Assembly (NCBI RefSeq): GCF_014646575.1
Contig: NZ_BMNN01000001.1
Span: 1,043,423 to 1,107,422, forward strand
Direction: 5' to 3'
Origin: Halopseudomonas pertucinogena
Lineage (GTDB): Bacteria > Pseudomonadota > Gammaproteobacteria > Pseudomonadales > Pseudomonadaceae
DNA length: 64,000 bases
Each line of letters begins with the position of its first letter. Positions within the stretch are counted from its first letter, which is position 1. The position numbers and the translations under genes were made by a program. Shown piece by piece: positions 50,274 through 59,458 of this stretch. Under the pieces are notes generated by a model. The model saw only the letters and a list, made by a program, of their open reading frames with translations, was not told the DNA's origin and did no database searches.

Positions 50274-51020
50274 ATGTTTGATGTTCTGCGCCGTCTTGGC
50301 GTGCTTTCCCTTTGCTGTCTCCCTGTTCTATCTGCGCCGGTGGTGGCCAAGCAGACCGCACTGCTTCCCTATGAGCAGCATGGGCGGATTTCCGGCCCGG
50401 CCTTGATAAGCCGTCTGGCCGACCAGGCACCGGACCTCGATCCGCAGGTGCTCACCGCCGCGGTCTCGGCCATGGAATGCGCCGTTGCCGGCGGCGTGGA
50501 TCCAGCCGAGCGCCTCGCTGTAATCGATTTTTCCCTGCCTTCCACCGAGCAGCGGCTCTGGATCTTCGACCTTCTCGAGCAGCGTCTGGTGCTGCAGGAT
50601 CTGGTCGCCCATGGCCAGGGCTCTGGAGACAACCTCGCGAGCCGGTTCTCCAACATCGAAGGCAGCCACCAGTCCAGCATCGGGCTGTTCCGCACCCAGG
50701 AGAGCTACTTCGGCCGCCATGGCTACTCCCTGCGGATGGACGGGCTGGAACCAGGCTTCAACGATCTGGCCCGCCAGCGCGCCATCGTCATCCACTCCGC
50801 CGATTACGTTGACCCGAGCTGGATCAGCCGGCACGGACGTATCGGTCGCAGCCACGGTTGCCCAGCGGTACGCCCGGAAGTGGGTGACATGGTTGTTGAC
50901 AGCCTCAAGGGCGGGCAGTTCATGTTTTCCTGGTATCCGGATGATCACTGGCTGGCCACTTCCGAACTGATCAACTGCCCTAATCGAACCGACGATAACC
51001 TGATGACCGCTGGCCGCTGA
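50274..51020 (+). CDS. Murein L,D-transpeptidase catalytic-domain family protein (YkuD_2 type)
   Basis: 248 residues from ATG 50274 behind GAGGGGG; the frame from 50145 lacks a ribosome site. A signal peptide ends near VVA/KQ (about 25). The C-terminal half contains GLFRTQESYFGRHGYSLRMDG and the catalytic-type GRSHGCPAVRPE, a Ser-His-Gly-Cys motif of this family. It probably acts on periplasmic peptidoglycan. It is divergent from the frameshifted L,D-transpeptidase, so both could share a control region of about 150 bases. Confidence 0.87.
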   Translation: MFDVLRRLGVLSLCCLPVLSAPVVAKQTALLPYEQHGRISGPALISRLADQAPDLDPQVLTAAVSAMECAVAGGVDPAERLAVIDFSLPSTEQRLWIFDLLEQRLVLQDLVAHGQGSGDNLASRFSNIEGSHQSSIGLFRTQESYFGRHGYSLRMDGLEPGFNDLARQRAIVIHSADYVDPSWISRHGRIGRSHGCPAVRPEVGDMVVDSLKGGQFMFSWYPDDHWLATSELINCPNRTDDNLMTAGR

Positions 51021-51069
51021 GGCGACCAGCGAGACGGGTGGTGCACCTTGCTTTTTGTTGATACATCTC

Positions 51070-51098
51070 TTGCAAGTGTTCGCTCTACGTAATAGAGT
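51070..51098 (+). promoter_or_regulatory. Candidate promoter with overlapping palindrome before the membrane/HTH pair
   Basis: TTGCAA (51070-51075) and TAGAGT (51093-51098) are 17 bases apart and could be -35 and -10. CTCTA-CGTAA-TAGAG (51083-51097) is a perfect inverted repeat covering the -10, a plausible operator for the winged-helix regulator two genes downstream. A second TTGCAA lies at 51102-51107. Confidence 0.4.
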
Positions 51099-51131
51099 AC
51101 TTTGCAACATATAACAAAAAAGCGAGCTGTC

Positions 51132-51677
51132 ATGTTGCCTACCGCTGAAGAAGCCGCTCAGGCGCTACGGGACATTGATCTCATCAAGCACAGAGCCGCA
51201 GGCTTTCAGGATTACCGGGCCGAGTCCGGTCAGTTGATTCTGTGGGGTTTGGCCTATCTGGCCGGCTTTTCGCTGTCTGCCTGTTTTCCCCGATATCTGC
51301 TTGGCATATGGACTGCAGTCGTGCTCGCTGCGCTGGCCATCGGTACCTGGCTGGCGGTGCGCAGCGGCGCCGGGGCGGGCATCGTTCGGCGCTACCTCGC
51401 GGTAATCACCACCATTCTCTCGTTCATTATTGCCGTGCACTGGGTCTTCTGGCCCATCAGCCCAGAGCAGGGCGCGATGTTGGCACCGCTTTTCCTGTCC
51501 GCGCTGTACGTCCTGCGGGGTATCCAGTTACGTCCGCGTTACACCGTTATCGGTGCTGCACTTGGCATTCTTTCCCTCGGCGGCTATCTGTTTCTGCTTC
51601 CGGTCTTCTGGCCGTGGATGGCCATGGCCTGCGGCGGCACCCTGATCCTGTCCGGGCTCTGGCTGAGGAGTCACTAA
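51132..51677 (+). CDS. Uncharacterised membrane protein
   Basis: 181 residues from ATG 51132 (MLPTAEEAAQALRDIDL); the ribosome site is weak. After a charged N-terminal helix of about 40 residues come five or six hydrophobic segments, giving an inner-membrane protein. No catalytic motif is visible. A winged-helix regulator starts at the base after its stop codon, so the two form a module. I do not recognise the function; membrane proteins of this layout often occur beside such regulators. Confidence 0.7.
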   Translation: MLPTAEEAAQALRDIDLIKHRAAGFQDYRAESGQLILWGLAYLAGFSLSACFPRYLLGIWTAVVLAALAIGTWLAVRSGAGAGIVRRYLAVITTILSFIIAVHWVFWPISPEQGAMLAPLFLSALYVLRGIQLRPRYTVIGAALGILSLGGYLFLLPVFWPWMAMACGGTLILSGLWLRSH

Positions 51678-51998
51678 GTGCAGACTCCCGACGAAATCAT
51701 TCACCAGCCCGTGCGGCTGAAGATCATGGCGGCGCTGAATACCCTCGAGGCCAGGCAATGGCTGGAGTTTGTTGCCCTGCGCGCCATTGTCCAAGCCACT
51801 GACGGCAATCTCGGGGCGCACCTGACCACCCTGGAAGCTGCCGGTTATGTGCTGGTGGAGAAGGATTTTGTCGGCAAGAAGCCGCGTACCCGGGTCTGCT
51901 TGAGCAGAAGCGGACGGGAGGCGTTCGGCCGTTATGTCATTACTCTGCAGGCGATTCTGGAGCCTGGCAGTCTGGAGCCGGACCCTCAGCAGAATTGA
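51678..51998 (+). CDS. Winged-helix (MarR/ArsR-like) transcriptional regulator
   Basis: 106 residues from GTG 51678, immediately after the membrane protein stop, with GAGGAG 8 bases upstream. The whole protein is a single winged helix: VRLKIMAALNTLEARQWLEF, then DGNLGAHLTTLEAAGYVLVEKDFVGKKPRTRVCLSRSGREAF, whose basic beta-wing is clear. It resembles the HTH_34-type regulators. Probably controls its own two-gene operon. Confidence 0.82.
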   Translation: MQTPDEIIHQPVRLKIMAALNTLEARQWLEFVALRAIVQATDGNLGAHLTTLEAAGYVLVEKDFVGKKPRTRVCLSRSGREAFGRYVITLQAILEPGSLEPDPQQN

Positions 51999-52049
51999 CC
52001 GACTGATTGAACAACCCGAAACCACAACAAGAACAAGAAGGACCTATCC

Positions 52050-52922
52050 ATGGATGTTTCTACACCCTCGATCCGCGCGCGTGGCTGGCAGGCAAAACTG
52101 CGTTGGCTGTCTCTGCTGTGTCTGTTCGCCCTCAGCGCCATCAGCGCCGGGTTCGTGCTGGCCCAGGTGGGCGCCGACCCTGCCAGCGTGCCGGCAACCC
52201 AGCTGGCAGATGAGCCGACCGCCGAAGTGGCCGCAGGCCTGGCGACAGGAGAGCGGTTTGGCGTACGGGAGATGTTTACCCAGGCCGATCTGGTGGTGAA
52301 GTCGGTCATGGTGCTGCTGGTGCTGATGTCTCTGCTGAGCTGGGCCATCCTGTTCGAGAAGCTGATTACCTTTGCCTCAGCCCGGCGTAAGAATAATCAG
52401 TTCCTGCGCCTGTTCCGCGCCGGTGAGACCGCCGAGGCGGAGCAACGGGCCAATCACAGCGCGCTGGGTCGCATGTGGTTCGCGGCCCAGGCCGAGCTGC
52501 GGCACTTCAATCAGCATCGGGGGAGCAATGCCAGCGCTGATCAGATCAACCGGCTGCTGCAGCGCATGGCGCTCACCGCAAGCATTGTTCAGGAACGTGA
52601 TCTTGCCCGGCTGGGCGGCATGATGGGCGTGCTGGCGACCATCGGCGCGACGGCACCCTTCATCGGCCTGTTCGGCACCGTGTGGGGTATTCTCAACAGC
52701 TTTGCCGGCATCGCCACGGCAAAAAGTGCCAGTCTCGCTGTGGTTGCTCCGGGGATCGCCGAAGCCCTGTTGGCCACCGCGCTGGGCCTGTTCGCAGCGA
52801 TTCCGGCGGTGATGATCTTCAACAAGTTCGCCCGGGACATCAACGGCTTTGTCGGCAGCCTGGATAACTTCTCGGCTGAGCTGCTGGCCTCGGTTTCAAG
52901 GCAATTCGACGAGGGGCACTGA
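52050..52922 (+). CDS. exbB: TonB-system energiser ExbB
   Basis: 290 residues from ATG 52050 behind AAGAAGG. A signal-like or membrane segment (about 17-38) precedes a periplasmic stretch. Three MotA/TolQ/ExbB helices follow, with LGGMMGVLATIGATAPFIGLFGTVWGI (about 188-214) as the family signature. With ExbD it uses proton motive force to drive TonB. First gene of exbB-exbD-tonB. Confidence 0.93.
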   Translation: MDVSTPSIRARGWQAKLRWLSLLCLFALSAISAGFVLAQVGADPASVPATQLADEPTAEVAAGLATGERFGVREMFTQADLVVKSVMVLLVLMSLLSWAILFEKLITFASARRKNNQFLRLFRAGETAEAEQRANHSALGRMWFAAQAELRHFNQHRGSNASADQINRLLQRMALTASIVQERDLARLGGMMGVLATIGATAPFIGLFGTVWGILNSFAGIATAKSASLAVVAPGIAEALLATALGLFAAIPAVMIFNKFARDINGFVGSLDNFSAELLASVSRQFDEGH

Positions 52923-52923
52923 T

Positions 52924-53358
52924 ATGGGTATCCAGCTGGATTCAGGCCCAACGGTCAAGCGTCACAATTACCAGCAGAACGCCGAGATCAATATCACCCC
53001 CTTTGTGGATGTGATCCTGGTGCTGCTGATCATTTTCATGGTGGCTGCACCACTGGCAACGGTTGATGTGCCTGTCGATCTGCCGAGCAATGCAGCGACA
53101 CCTTCGCCACTACCCACCGAGCCGGTGTATATCAGCGTCCAGACCGACGGCCAGCTGTTTGTCCAGGAACAGGCGGTAACCCTGCAACATCTGGCCGAGG
53201 TGACCCATGGAGTGACCGCCCGCAACCTTGAAACGCGCTTGTTCCTGCGGGGAGACCAAGCGGTGGAATACGGCACCCTGATGCGGGTCATGAACACGCT
53301 GCAGAAGGCCGGTTACGCGCGTATCAGCCTGGTAGCCGCCGAAGAGCTGGAGCCCTGA
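52924..53358 (+). CDS. exbD: TonB-system protein ExbD
   Basis: 144 residues from ATG 52924, one base after the exbB stop. A short cytoplasmic start leads to one membrane helix with the essential Asp ([22 protein letters not shown], Asp near 29), then a periplasmic domain ([19 protein letters not shown]). It overlaps tonB by one base. Confidence 0.94.
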   Translation: MGIQLDSGPTVKRHNYQQNAEINITPFVDVILVLLIIFMVAAPLATVDVPVDLPSNAATPSPLPTEPVYISVQTDGQLFVQEQAVTLQHLAEVTHGVTARNLETRLFLRGDQAVEYGTLMRVMNTLQKAGYARISLVAAEELEP

Positions 53359-54107
53359 TGCGTGCCGTCAATGAGCCCCGGGCGCGCCGCTGGGGTGTGC
53401 GTCTGCTGGTGCTGGGTCTATCGCTGGCAATCCATGGGGCGCTGCTGATCTTGGTAATGGGCAGCCGTTTCAGTCAGCCGATAAAGCCCGAGATGCAGCC
53501 GATCGCAGTGGAGCTGGTAGCTGCGTTGCCGGAACCAGAGCCAGAACCCGAACCCGAACCCGAGCCGATACCGGAGCCCGAGCCAATCCCAGAGCCCGAG
53601 CCGGAGCCCGAACCTCAGCCCGCGCGCGAGCCGAAGCCGGAAACCAGACCCACGCCGCCCCGACCGGCACCACGACCGCAACCGGCCCCGGCGCCGCCAT
53701 CCGGCCCGCCGGTGCACAGTTTCGGTGCGAATCAGGAATGGGCAGCTCCGCCGGTGGCGCCGCCGAGCTCCGAGCCGGTGCGCAGCCGTCCGGTCCCCGC
53801 GGCCTATGCCGATACGGTGAAGCACCGGGTAACCGCGAATCTGAAACGTCCGGAAGGCTCGGTGTACAAGCCGCCACCGGGGTACAAGGGCGATCCCGAT
53901 GACTTCAAGCGCCAATGCTATATCCCCTATGAAATCACCGTGGACAGCAATGGGCGGGTAGTGGGTTATGAGATCGATCGTTGCGGGGATGAGCTGCTGG
54001 ACGCTGCTGCCGAGCAGGCAGTACGCAGTGCCGGTCCCTTCCCGCCGCCGCCCAATCAGGGTGCGGAAACCTACGTGATCTACGGCACAGCCATTTTTAT
54101 CAATTGA
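53358..54107 (+). CDS. tonB: Energy transducer TonB
   Basis: 249 residues; ATG 53358 shares a base with the exbD stop. One N-terminal helix with the key His ([13 protein letters not shown], about 20-32). A long acidic Glu-Pro repeat (about 55-90) gives way to a Pro/Arg/Ala-rich basic stretch, so charge changes from negative to positive along the rod spanning the periplasm. The C-terminal domain contains [36 protein letters not shown]. It energises outer-membrane receptors for siderophores or B12. No receptor gene is adjacent. Confidence 0.93.
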   Translation: MRAVNEPRARRWGVRLLVLGLSLAIHGALLILVMGSRFSQPIKPEMQPIAVELVAALPEPEPEPEPEPEPIPEPEPIPEPEPEPEPQPAREPKPETRPTPPRPAPRPQPAPAPPSGPPVHSFGANQEWAAPPVAPPSSEPVRSRPVPAAYADTVKHRVTANLKRPEGSVYKPPPGYKGDPDDFKRQCYIPYEITVDSNGRVVGYEIDRCGDELLDAAAEQAVRSAGPFPPPPNQGAETYVIYGTAIFIN

Positions 54108-54122
54108 TTCAAGGACGTAACC

Positions 54123-56708
54123 ATGCCGGCAAGAGCTGTTGTTCCTTATGCATTGATCCTCACCGGGGTGCTGGCCGGGTGCGCTGCGCCGGTGCCGCCC
54201 AAGCCACCAGTGGATACCACGCCAAAGCTGCGGCAGCCGGTAGTGCAGACCCGAGCCAGTTTTGCCTGCGAAGGTGCGCTGCCGAAGGTACACCGGCAGA
54301 TCTGCGCAGACGACGGCCTCGCGCAGCTGGATCGCACTCTGGTCCACCGCCAGCACCAGCTGAAACAGCAACTGGACTGGATGGGCGGCATGCTGCTGGC
54401 AGCCAATCACCGCCAATGGCTGCTGAGCCGGGGGGAACTGTGCCCGGTCAATGAAGGGCAGGCCCGGGATGAACAGGCGATTGCCTGTCTGTCGGCGCTG
54501 TATCGCCAACGGGCGCGTCAGATGGATGAGTGGGCCTCCAGCCGTGTACCGGCGCCGGCCGGGCAGAATGCCTGGGCCAGTTACGCCGAGTATAGGCTCG
54601 TGGATGACCGGGACAGCAGTTGCCAGACTCTTGAGCGGGAGCTGAATCAGGACCTGCAACGCCACGGCATGCCATCGCCGGCGCGCTTGCCGGAGGTGCA
54701 GATGCTGGCCGGCAGCAATGCCGACTCGGGATCGGCTTCGGTGGGCGGCCAGCAGGTAGAGGTGGAACTGTATAACGCCGGGGTCTTCGCGGGCTATCAG
54801 ACCCGCGCCCGGGGTCTGGTGGTGAATGGTCAGCCGCTGCTGGACGACGCTACCCTGGCGTTCTGGGTGGCCGAGCAGCCCAACTACGGTGGCCGCGCTC
54901 ACGCCGCTTCATCACAGACCGGCGATTACGGCGCCATTGATGTGTTCCATCGGCAGGGCCGGAACCTCGTGCTGGTCAACGAAACCTGGGGCTTTCATTC
55001 CCCGGCGGCACGGGGCGAGTCCGCCTACGCCGGCCTGTACGCCCTCAATGGCAGTAGCCTGCAACGCCTGTGTCTGTATCAGAGCTATCTGACTCCGCCG
55101 CGCACCAATACCCTGGCCGGGCTGTCCATCTACAGTCAATTGCAGGCCGAGCTGGATGTCATGGTCGGCAGCCCGCTGGCCGGTATGGCTCAGCATGAGC
55201 GTCGGGACAACTTCCAGGACTGGAAGGAAACCCAGTGGACGCTGCTGAATCTACCCTTGCTGGGTGTGGATTCCCTGCAGCGCCACGGCAGGGAAGGGGC
55301 GGTACGCCAACGCCATGATCAGGTGCTGGAGTCGCTGTTCCAGTGGACTGAACGCAATCCGCAGAACAAGCAGGCCTACCGCCGCCTGCTGCCGCTGTTG
55401 CAACCGACGATGGATGAACTGCGCCGGTTGTATATAGGCCAGGGGCTGAACGAGGCGGACGCCGTCAGCGCTGCACAGTTGCTGCTGCATGAAACCCTGG
55501 CGCGGGCAGTGGAAAGCCTGGCTGCACCCACACAGCCAGTATCCCTGCCGCTGGCGGCGGGAGTAAGCTGGCAACCGCGTTACGCCATTGCGCCGGCCCC
55601 CGGTGACCTGGAGCGCGGCCGACAATTTGCCACCCTGTACAGCGTGCTGCTGAATGACGCACCGGCTCACGTCGTCGCGGACTTCATCCATTACGAAAAG
55701 GGCGCCCTGGGCGAGCGCTGGGGTAGCGGGCCGGATAACAGCCCCGCTACCCTGGCGGCTGTCGGGCGGGCGGACAACCTGCGTCTGCTGCTCGAGGCCG
55801 GCATGCCGGTGGACCTGGCCAATGGCTGGGGCAAGACGGCCCTGATGAGCGCCGCCGAGCAGAACCAGCTGGACAGCCTGCGGCTGCTTTTGCAGCGCGG
55901 CGCCAATGTCCACGCACGCACCCAGTTGCGAACCGACACCGGGGTGGGTGGTATCGAACAGGGCCAGGCCCGGCAGGGCGGGCAGACCGCGCTGCTGCTG
56001 GCAGCGCAGAACGCCCGAGCGGAGCTTATCGAGGAGCTGGTACAGGCCGGCGCGCTGCGTCAGGCCTGGGAGGGCTATGACCGACAGGTGTGCCAGGCGT
56101 TGAACGGCAATACGCTGGTGGACGAGGCTGCTCGCAGCAGGCTGCAATCCACGCTATGTGGCAACTACGCGCCGCTGCCAGTGGCCGAGCGCCAGAAGCT
56201 GGATATACGCAGCGGCCAGACCATGCTGTTCGTAGCTGACGGGGTGGATTACCGGGTCAGCCTGCATCAGCGTGCCCCCACGTTGCTGTTCGGCCGGGTC
56301 TTGCAGACCAGCGCGGCCAGGCTGGAAAAACAGATGCGGGCAATGGCTCTGCGGGTCGGCACCGCTGCAGCGCACCGGGCCAAGCTGCAACTGGCCGGCC
56401 CCCTGACGCTGCACATCGAGAACATGGCAGGCCAGACGGCGGATGCCACCCGGCTGTACGTCTCCTATCCGGTGGCCTCGAACCGCGGCAATCTGGGTGG
56501 TTACCACCTGGTCGAGCATCCGGCGGTGACCGTACTGAGCACCAGCTTCGACGGTGCCCACAATGATCCGGCAAGCACCTGGCGTGCGCTGCACCAGGCG
56601 GCCCTGGAACAGGGCCTGCAGCCCGCCAATCAGGGTTACGTGGTGATGCACACCCGTGGCCAGCGGCTGGCCGAGTATCAACTGGTGGTGACCGACCCGG
56701 CAAGGTGA
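54123..56708 (+). CDS. Large lipoprotein: LprI-like, ankyrin and GyrI-like segments
   Basis: 861 residues from ATG 54123. A lipobox LAGC places Cys20 as the lipid site. Residues about 45-130 resemble LprI/DUF1311 domains (FACEGALPKVHRQIC.., later CLSALYRQRARQMDEW). A long middle part is unrecognised. About 540-645 hold ankyrin-type repeats (ATLAAVGRADNLRLLLEAG, TALMSAAEQNQLDSLRLLL, TALLLAAQNARAELIEEL). About 752-861 resemble a GyrI-like effector-binding fold (TRLYVSYPV .. YHLVEHPAVTVLST .. LQPANQGYVVMHT). This combination is unfamiliar. It lies 15 bases after tonB and 63 before a phospholipase D gene; the job may be envelope stress or lysozyme resistance, which is speculation. Confidence 0.7.
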   Translation: MPARAVVPYALILTGVLAGCAAPVPPKPPVDTTPKLRQPVVQTRASFACEGALPKVHRQICADDGLAQLDRTLVHRQHQLKQQLDWMGGMLLAANHRQWLLSRGELCPVNEGQARDEQAIACLSALYRQRARQMDEWASSRVPAPAGQNAWASYAEYRLVDDRDSSCQTLERELNQDLQRHGMPSPARLPEVQMLAGSNADSGSASVGGQQVEVELYNAGVFAGYQTRARGLVVNGQPLLDDATLAFWVAEQPNYGGRAHAASSQTGDYGAIDVFHRQGRNLVLVNETWGFHSPAARGESAYAGLYALNGSSLQRLCLYQSYLTPPRTNTLAGLSIYSQLQAELDVMVGSPLAGMAQHERRDNFQDWKETQWTLLNLPLLGVDSLQRHGREGAVRQRHDQVLESLFQWTERNPQNKQAYRRLLPLLQPTMDELRRLYIGQGLNEADAVSAAQLLLHETLARAVESLAAPTQPVSLPLAAGVSWQPRYAIAPAPGDLERGRQFATLYSVLLNDAPAHVVADFIHYEKGALGERWGSGPDNSPATLAAVGRADNLRLLLEAGMPVDLANGWGKTALMSAAEQNQLDSLRLLLQRGANVHARTQLRTDTGVGGIEQGQARQGGQTALLLAAQNARAELIEELVQAGALRQAWEGYDRQVCQALNGNTLVDEAARSRLQSTLCGNYAPLPVAERQKLDIRSGQTMLFVADGVDYRVSLHQRAPTLLFGRVLQTSAARLEKQMRAMALRVGTAAAHRAKLQLAGPLTLHIENMAGQTADATRLYVSYPVASNRGNLGGYHLVEHPAVTVLSTSFDGAHNDPASTWRALHQAALEQGLQPANQGYVVMHTRGQRLAEYQLVVTDPAR

Positions 56709-56771
56709 TGCCCGCTACGACTGCGTATACGCCTCAAGCCAGCCGGCTGCTAGACTTGGCGCAGGTTATTG

Positions 56772-58328
56772 ATGAGGCGTCGGCAGGTGAAAAGGGACTC
56801 GGTGAGATGGATTTGGTTGCTGTGCGCGCTGGCGATACTCGTCGGTTGCGCCAGTTCGTTGCCGCAGAAGACAGTCCCACCGAGCTACGCTGTGCTGCCG
56901 GATCGCGACTCGGAAATCGGCCGCTACGTGCGCGCCCATCAGCCGCCGGACAGCGAAACCCTGTCCGGCTTCACCCTGGTGCATACCGGCACCGATGCGC
57001 TGGCAGCCCGGCTGGCGATGATCGACAAGGCCCAGCGCAGCCTGGATCTGCAGTACTACATCTACCGCGGCGACGTCACCGGAGGCCTGATCGCCGAGCG
57101 CCTGCTCAGCGCAGCGGACCGGGGTGTGCGGGTGCGCCTGCTGCTGGATGACATCGGCAGTGGCCTGCGTGACTTCGATGTAGCGACGCTCAACCATCAT
57201 CCCAATATCCAGATAAAGCTGTTTAATCCGCTGACGCTGCGTGGTCAGGTTTTGAAGTACTTCAGCAAGCTTGGAGAGTTCGGGCGGATCAATTACCGCA
57301 TGCACAACAAACTGATGATCGTCGACAGCCAGATGTTCATCACGGGTGGGCGCAACATCGGCGACGAGTATTTCTCCCTGAGCCTGATGGATTTTCAGGA
57401 CATAGACATCCTCGGCATGGGCTTCATCAGCCGCGAGGTAGCGCGCAGCTTCGATGATTACTGGAATGCCAACGAATCGGTACCGGTAGACCATATGACC
57501 CGCCGGCCAGGCGATGCGGCCGAACAGCGCCTGCGGAAGCGGCTCAGGGATCATCGGACCCGCCAGGATGGCAGCGCCTATCTGGCGGCGGTGCGGCGCT
57601 CACCGTTCAGCCGCATGTTGAGGGATGATCGCATTGTGTGGCACTGGGGAGAGGCGCAGTGGCTTTCCGACCCACCCACCAAGGCGGATCCCGGTCATGC
57701 AACCAATCAGGAGCCGATCCTCGGCCGCAAGCTGATGAACCAGGTGCGCCTTAGCAAGGAGGAGTTACTGCTGATGTCGGCGTACTTCATTCCTGGTTCC
57801 CGGGGTGAAGTGTTCCTGATCGATCTGGTCAGGCATGGGGTCGATGTCCGGGTGCTGACCAATTCCCTGGCTTCCACTGACGTGCTGGCCGTGCACAGCG
57901 CCTATGCCAGCTATCGCAAGCCTCTGCTTGAAGGTGGCGTGCGGCTGTGGGAACTGCGCCGGCAGGCCGGCGAGCAGTCGCACACGAGCGCAATTCTCGG
58001 AGAATCACAGGCAAGCCTGCATGCCAAGGCGTTCGTCTTTGACCGGGAGCGGCTCTTTGTCGGCTCGGTGAATCTGGACCCACGGTCCATCGTACTGAAC
58101 ACCGAAGCCGGGGTGCTGGTGCACCAGCCCGAGCTGGCCATGGAGCTGGTAAGCCTGTTCAGTCACTGGACCACAGATGACTTCGCCTATGAGCTGGTAC
58201 TGAACGATACCGGACAGCTGCGCTGGAAGGCCGGCGATGAGCAGCTGCACAGCGAGCCCGGAGCCAGTCGCTTCCGTCGCTCGGCCGCCTGGCTCCTCGG
58301 CTGGCTGCCCATCGAGGGGCAGCTCTAG
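56772..58328 (+). CDS. Phospholipase D-family lipoprotein (cardiolipin synthase C-like)
   Basis: 518 residues from ATG 56772; GTG 56802 behind AAGGGA is also possible. A lipobox LVGC gives Cys26. Two HKD motifs are complete: HNKLMIVD with downstream GGRN (about 177-190) and HAKAFVFD with GSVN (about 416-430). This is the layout of ClsC-type cardiolipin synthases and related periplasmic PLD enzymes, though ClsC itself is not usually a lipoprotein. It should transfer phosphatidyl groups or cut phosphodiesters at the envelope. Follows the large lipoprotein gene, perhaps in one operon from exbB. Confidence 0.87.
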   Translation: MRRRQVKRDSVRWIWLLCALAILVGCASSLPQKTVPPSYAVLPDRDSEIGRYVRAHQPPDSETLSGFTLVHTGTDALAARLAMIDKAQRSLDLQYYIYRGDVTGGLIAERLLSAADRGVRVRLLLDDIGSGLRDFDVATLNHHPNIQIKLFNPLTLRGQVLKYFSKLGEFGRINYRMHNKLMIVDSQMFITGGRNIGDEYFSLSLMDFQDIDILGMGFISREVARSFDDYWNANESVPVDHMTRRPGDAAEQRLRKRLRDHRTRQDGSAYLAAVRRSPFSRMLRDDRIVWHWGEAQWLSDPPTKADPGHATNQEPILGRKLMNQVRLSKEELLLMSAYFIPGSRGEVFLIDLVRHGVDVRVLTNSLASTDVLAVHSAYASYRKPLLEGGVRLWELRRQAGEQSHTSAILGESQASLHAKAFVFDRERLFVGSVNLDPRSIVLNTEAGVLVHQPELAMELVSLFSHWTTDDFAYELVLNDTGQLRWKAGDEQLHSEPGASRFRRSAAWLLGWLPIEGQL

Positions 58329-58410
58329 ACCCGCCGTCTGGCTCGACCCGAGCTCTGTACCCCGCTCCTGTCTTTGGCGTAGGATGGGCAAAAATTTTTA
58401 CAGGCACCCC

Positions 58411-59409
58411 ATGCTGCTACGCACCTTTTTGCTGTCCATCGTCACCCTGTTCGTGCTGCTCAGCAGCATCTGGGCGTTGCTTGCACTCTGGTATCAGGCC
58501 CCGGGCGGCATGCTCGGCAGGCTCGGCTGGTGCGGGCTATGGATGTTGGGCATGGCCGGTTGCCTGTACTGGCTGTGGGCCGGGCCGAGCGGCTGGCAGG
58601 GTACGCTGGCCTATGTGCTGCTACTGGGGCTGTTGCTGTTATGGTGGACGGGTATTCAGCCGAGCCATGAGCGCAAATGGGCCGATGAACTGGCTCATAT
58701 CACCACCGGCGAGGTGGAGCGCAACCGCATACGGCTGGATAACGTGCGCAACTTCGAGTGGCGCAGCACCGAGGACTATGACATCCGCTGGGAGAGCCGG
58801 GAATATGACCTGCGGCGCCTGCGCGCGGTAGACATGATCACCTCCTACTGGGGCTTGTCCAGCATCGCCCATGTGCTGGTGTCCTTCGGTTTTGATGACG
58901 GCGAGCATGTGGCCTTTTCCGTGGAGATCCGCCGGGAACAGCACGAGAGTTTTTCCGAGATCGGCGGCTTCTTCAAGCAGTTCGAGCTGAGTATCATCGC
59001 CTCGGACGAGCGGGACGTGGTGCGGGTACGCAGCAACGTGCGCAACGAGGACCTGTGGCTGTACCGGATCAACCTCAGCCCGACGGACGCCCGGGAACTG
59101 TTCCGCTCCTTTGTGGTGCAGGCCAACCAGCTGGCCGAGCATCCGCGCTTCTACCATACGGTCACCGGCAACTGCACAACCATCGTCTTCTCGATGATGA
59201 AACAGATCGTCGAGGGCTTGCCGCTGGACTATCGGTTGTTGTTGACCGGATATCTGCCGGCCTATGTCCACGACGTGGGCGGGATGATGCCGGGCCTGCA
59301 GCTGGAGGATCTGCAGCGTCGGGGCAGAATTACCGACAAGGCCAGGGCAGCGGGGGATGACCCGGCATTCTCCAGGCTTATCCGTCGAGGAGTGCCCGGT
59401 TGGGACTGA
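58411..59409 (+). CDS. DUF4105 membrane protein
   Basis: 332 residues from ATG 58411, with CAGG upstream; ATG 58384 is an alternative. Three membrane helices fill the first 85 residues. The DUF4105 domain follows (about 140-290), with GEHVAFSVEIRREQHESFS and HTVTGNCTTIVFSMM. The conserved Cys and His suggest a thiol peptidase-like fold, but activity is unproven. It follows the PLD gene by 82 bases. Confidence 0.83.
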   Translation: MLLRTFLLSIVTLFVLLSSIWALLALWYQAPGGMLGRLGWCGLWMLGMAGCLYWLWAGPSGWQGTLAYVLLLGLLLLWWTGIQPSHERKWADELAHITTGEVERNRIRLDNVRNFEWRSTEDYDIRWESREYDLRRLRAVDMITSYWGLSSIAHVLVSFGFDDGEHVAFSVEIRREQHESFSEIGGFFKQFELSIIASDERDVVRVRSNVRNEDLWLYRINLSPTDARELFRSFVVQANQLAEHPRFYHTVTGNCTTIVFSMMKQIVEGLPLDYRLLLTGYLPAYVHDVGGMMPGLQLEDLQRRGRITDKARAAGDDPAFSRLIRRGVPGWD

Positions 59410-59458
59410 GGTCCTGTATCCTTGAGACGCACAAGGCAATGCAGAACGGGAGAGCGGT

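Noticed and set aside
53540..53640. GAGCC/GAACC tandem-like DNA repeat
   Set aside because: It is the coding sequence of the Glu-Pro rod of TonB, not an independent repeat element.
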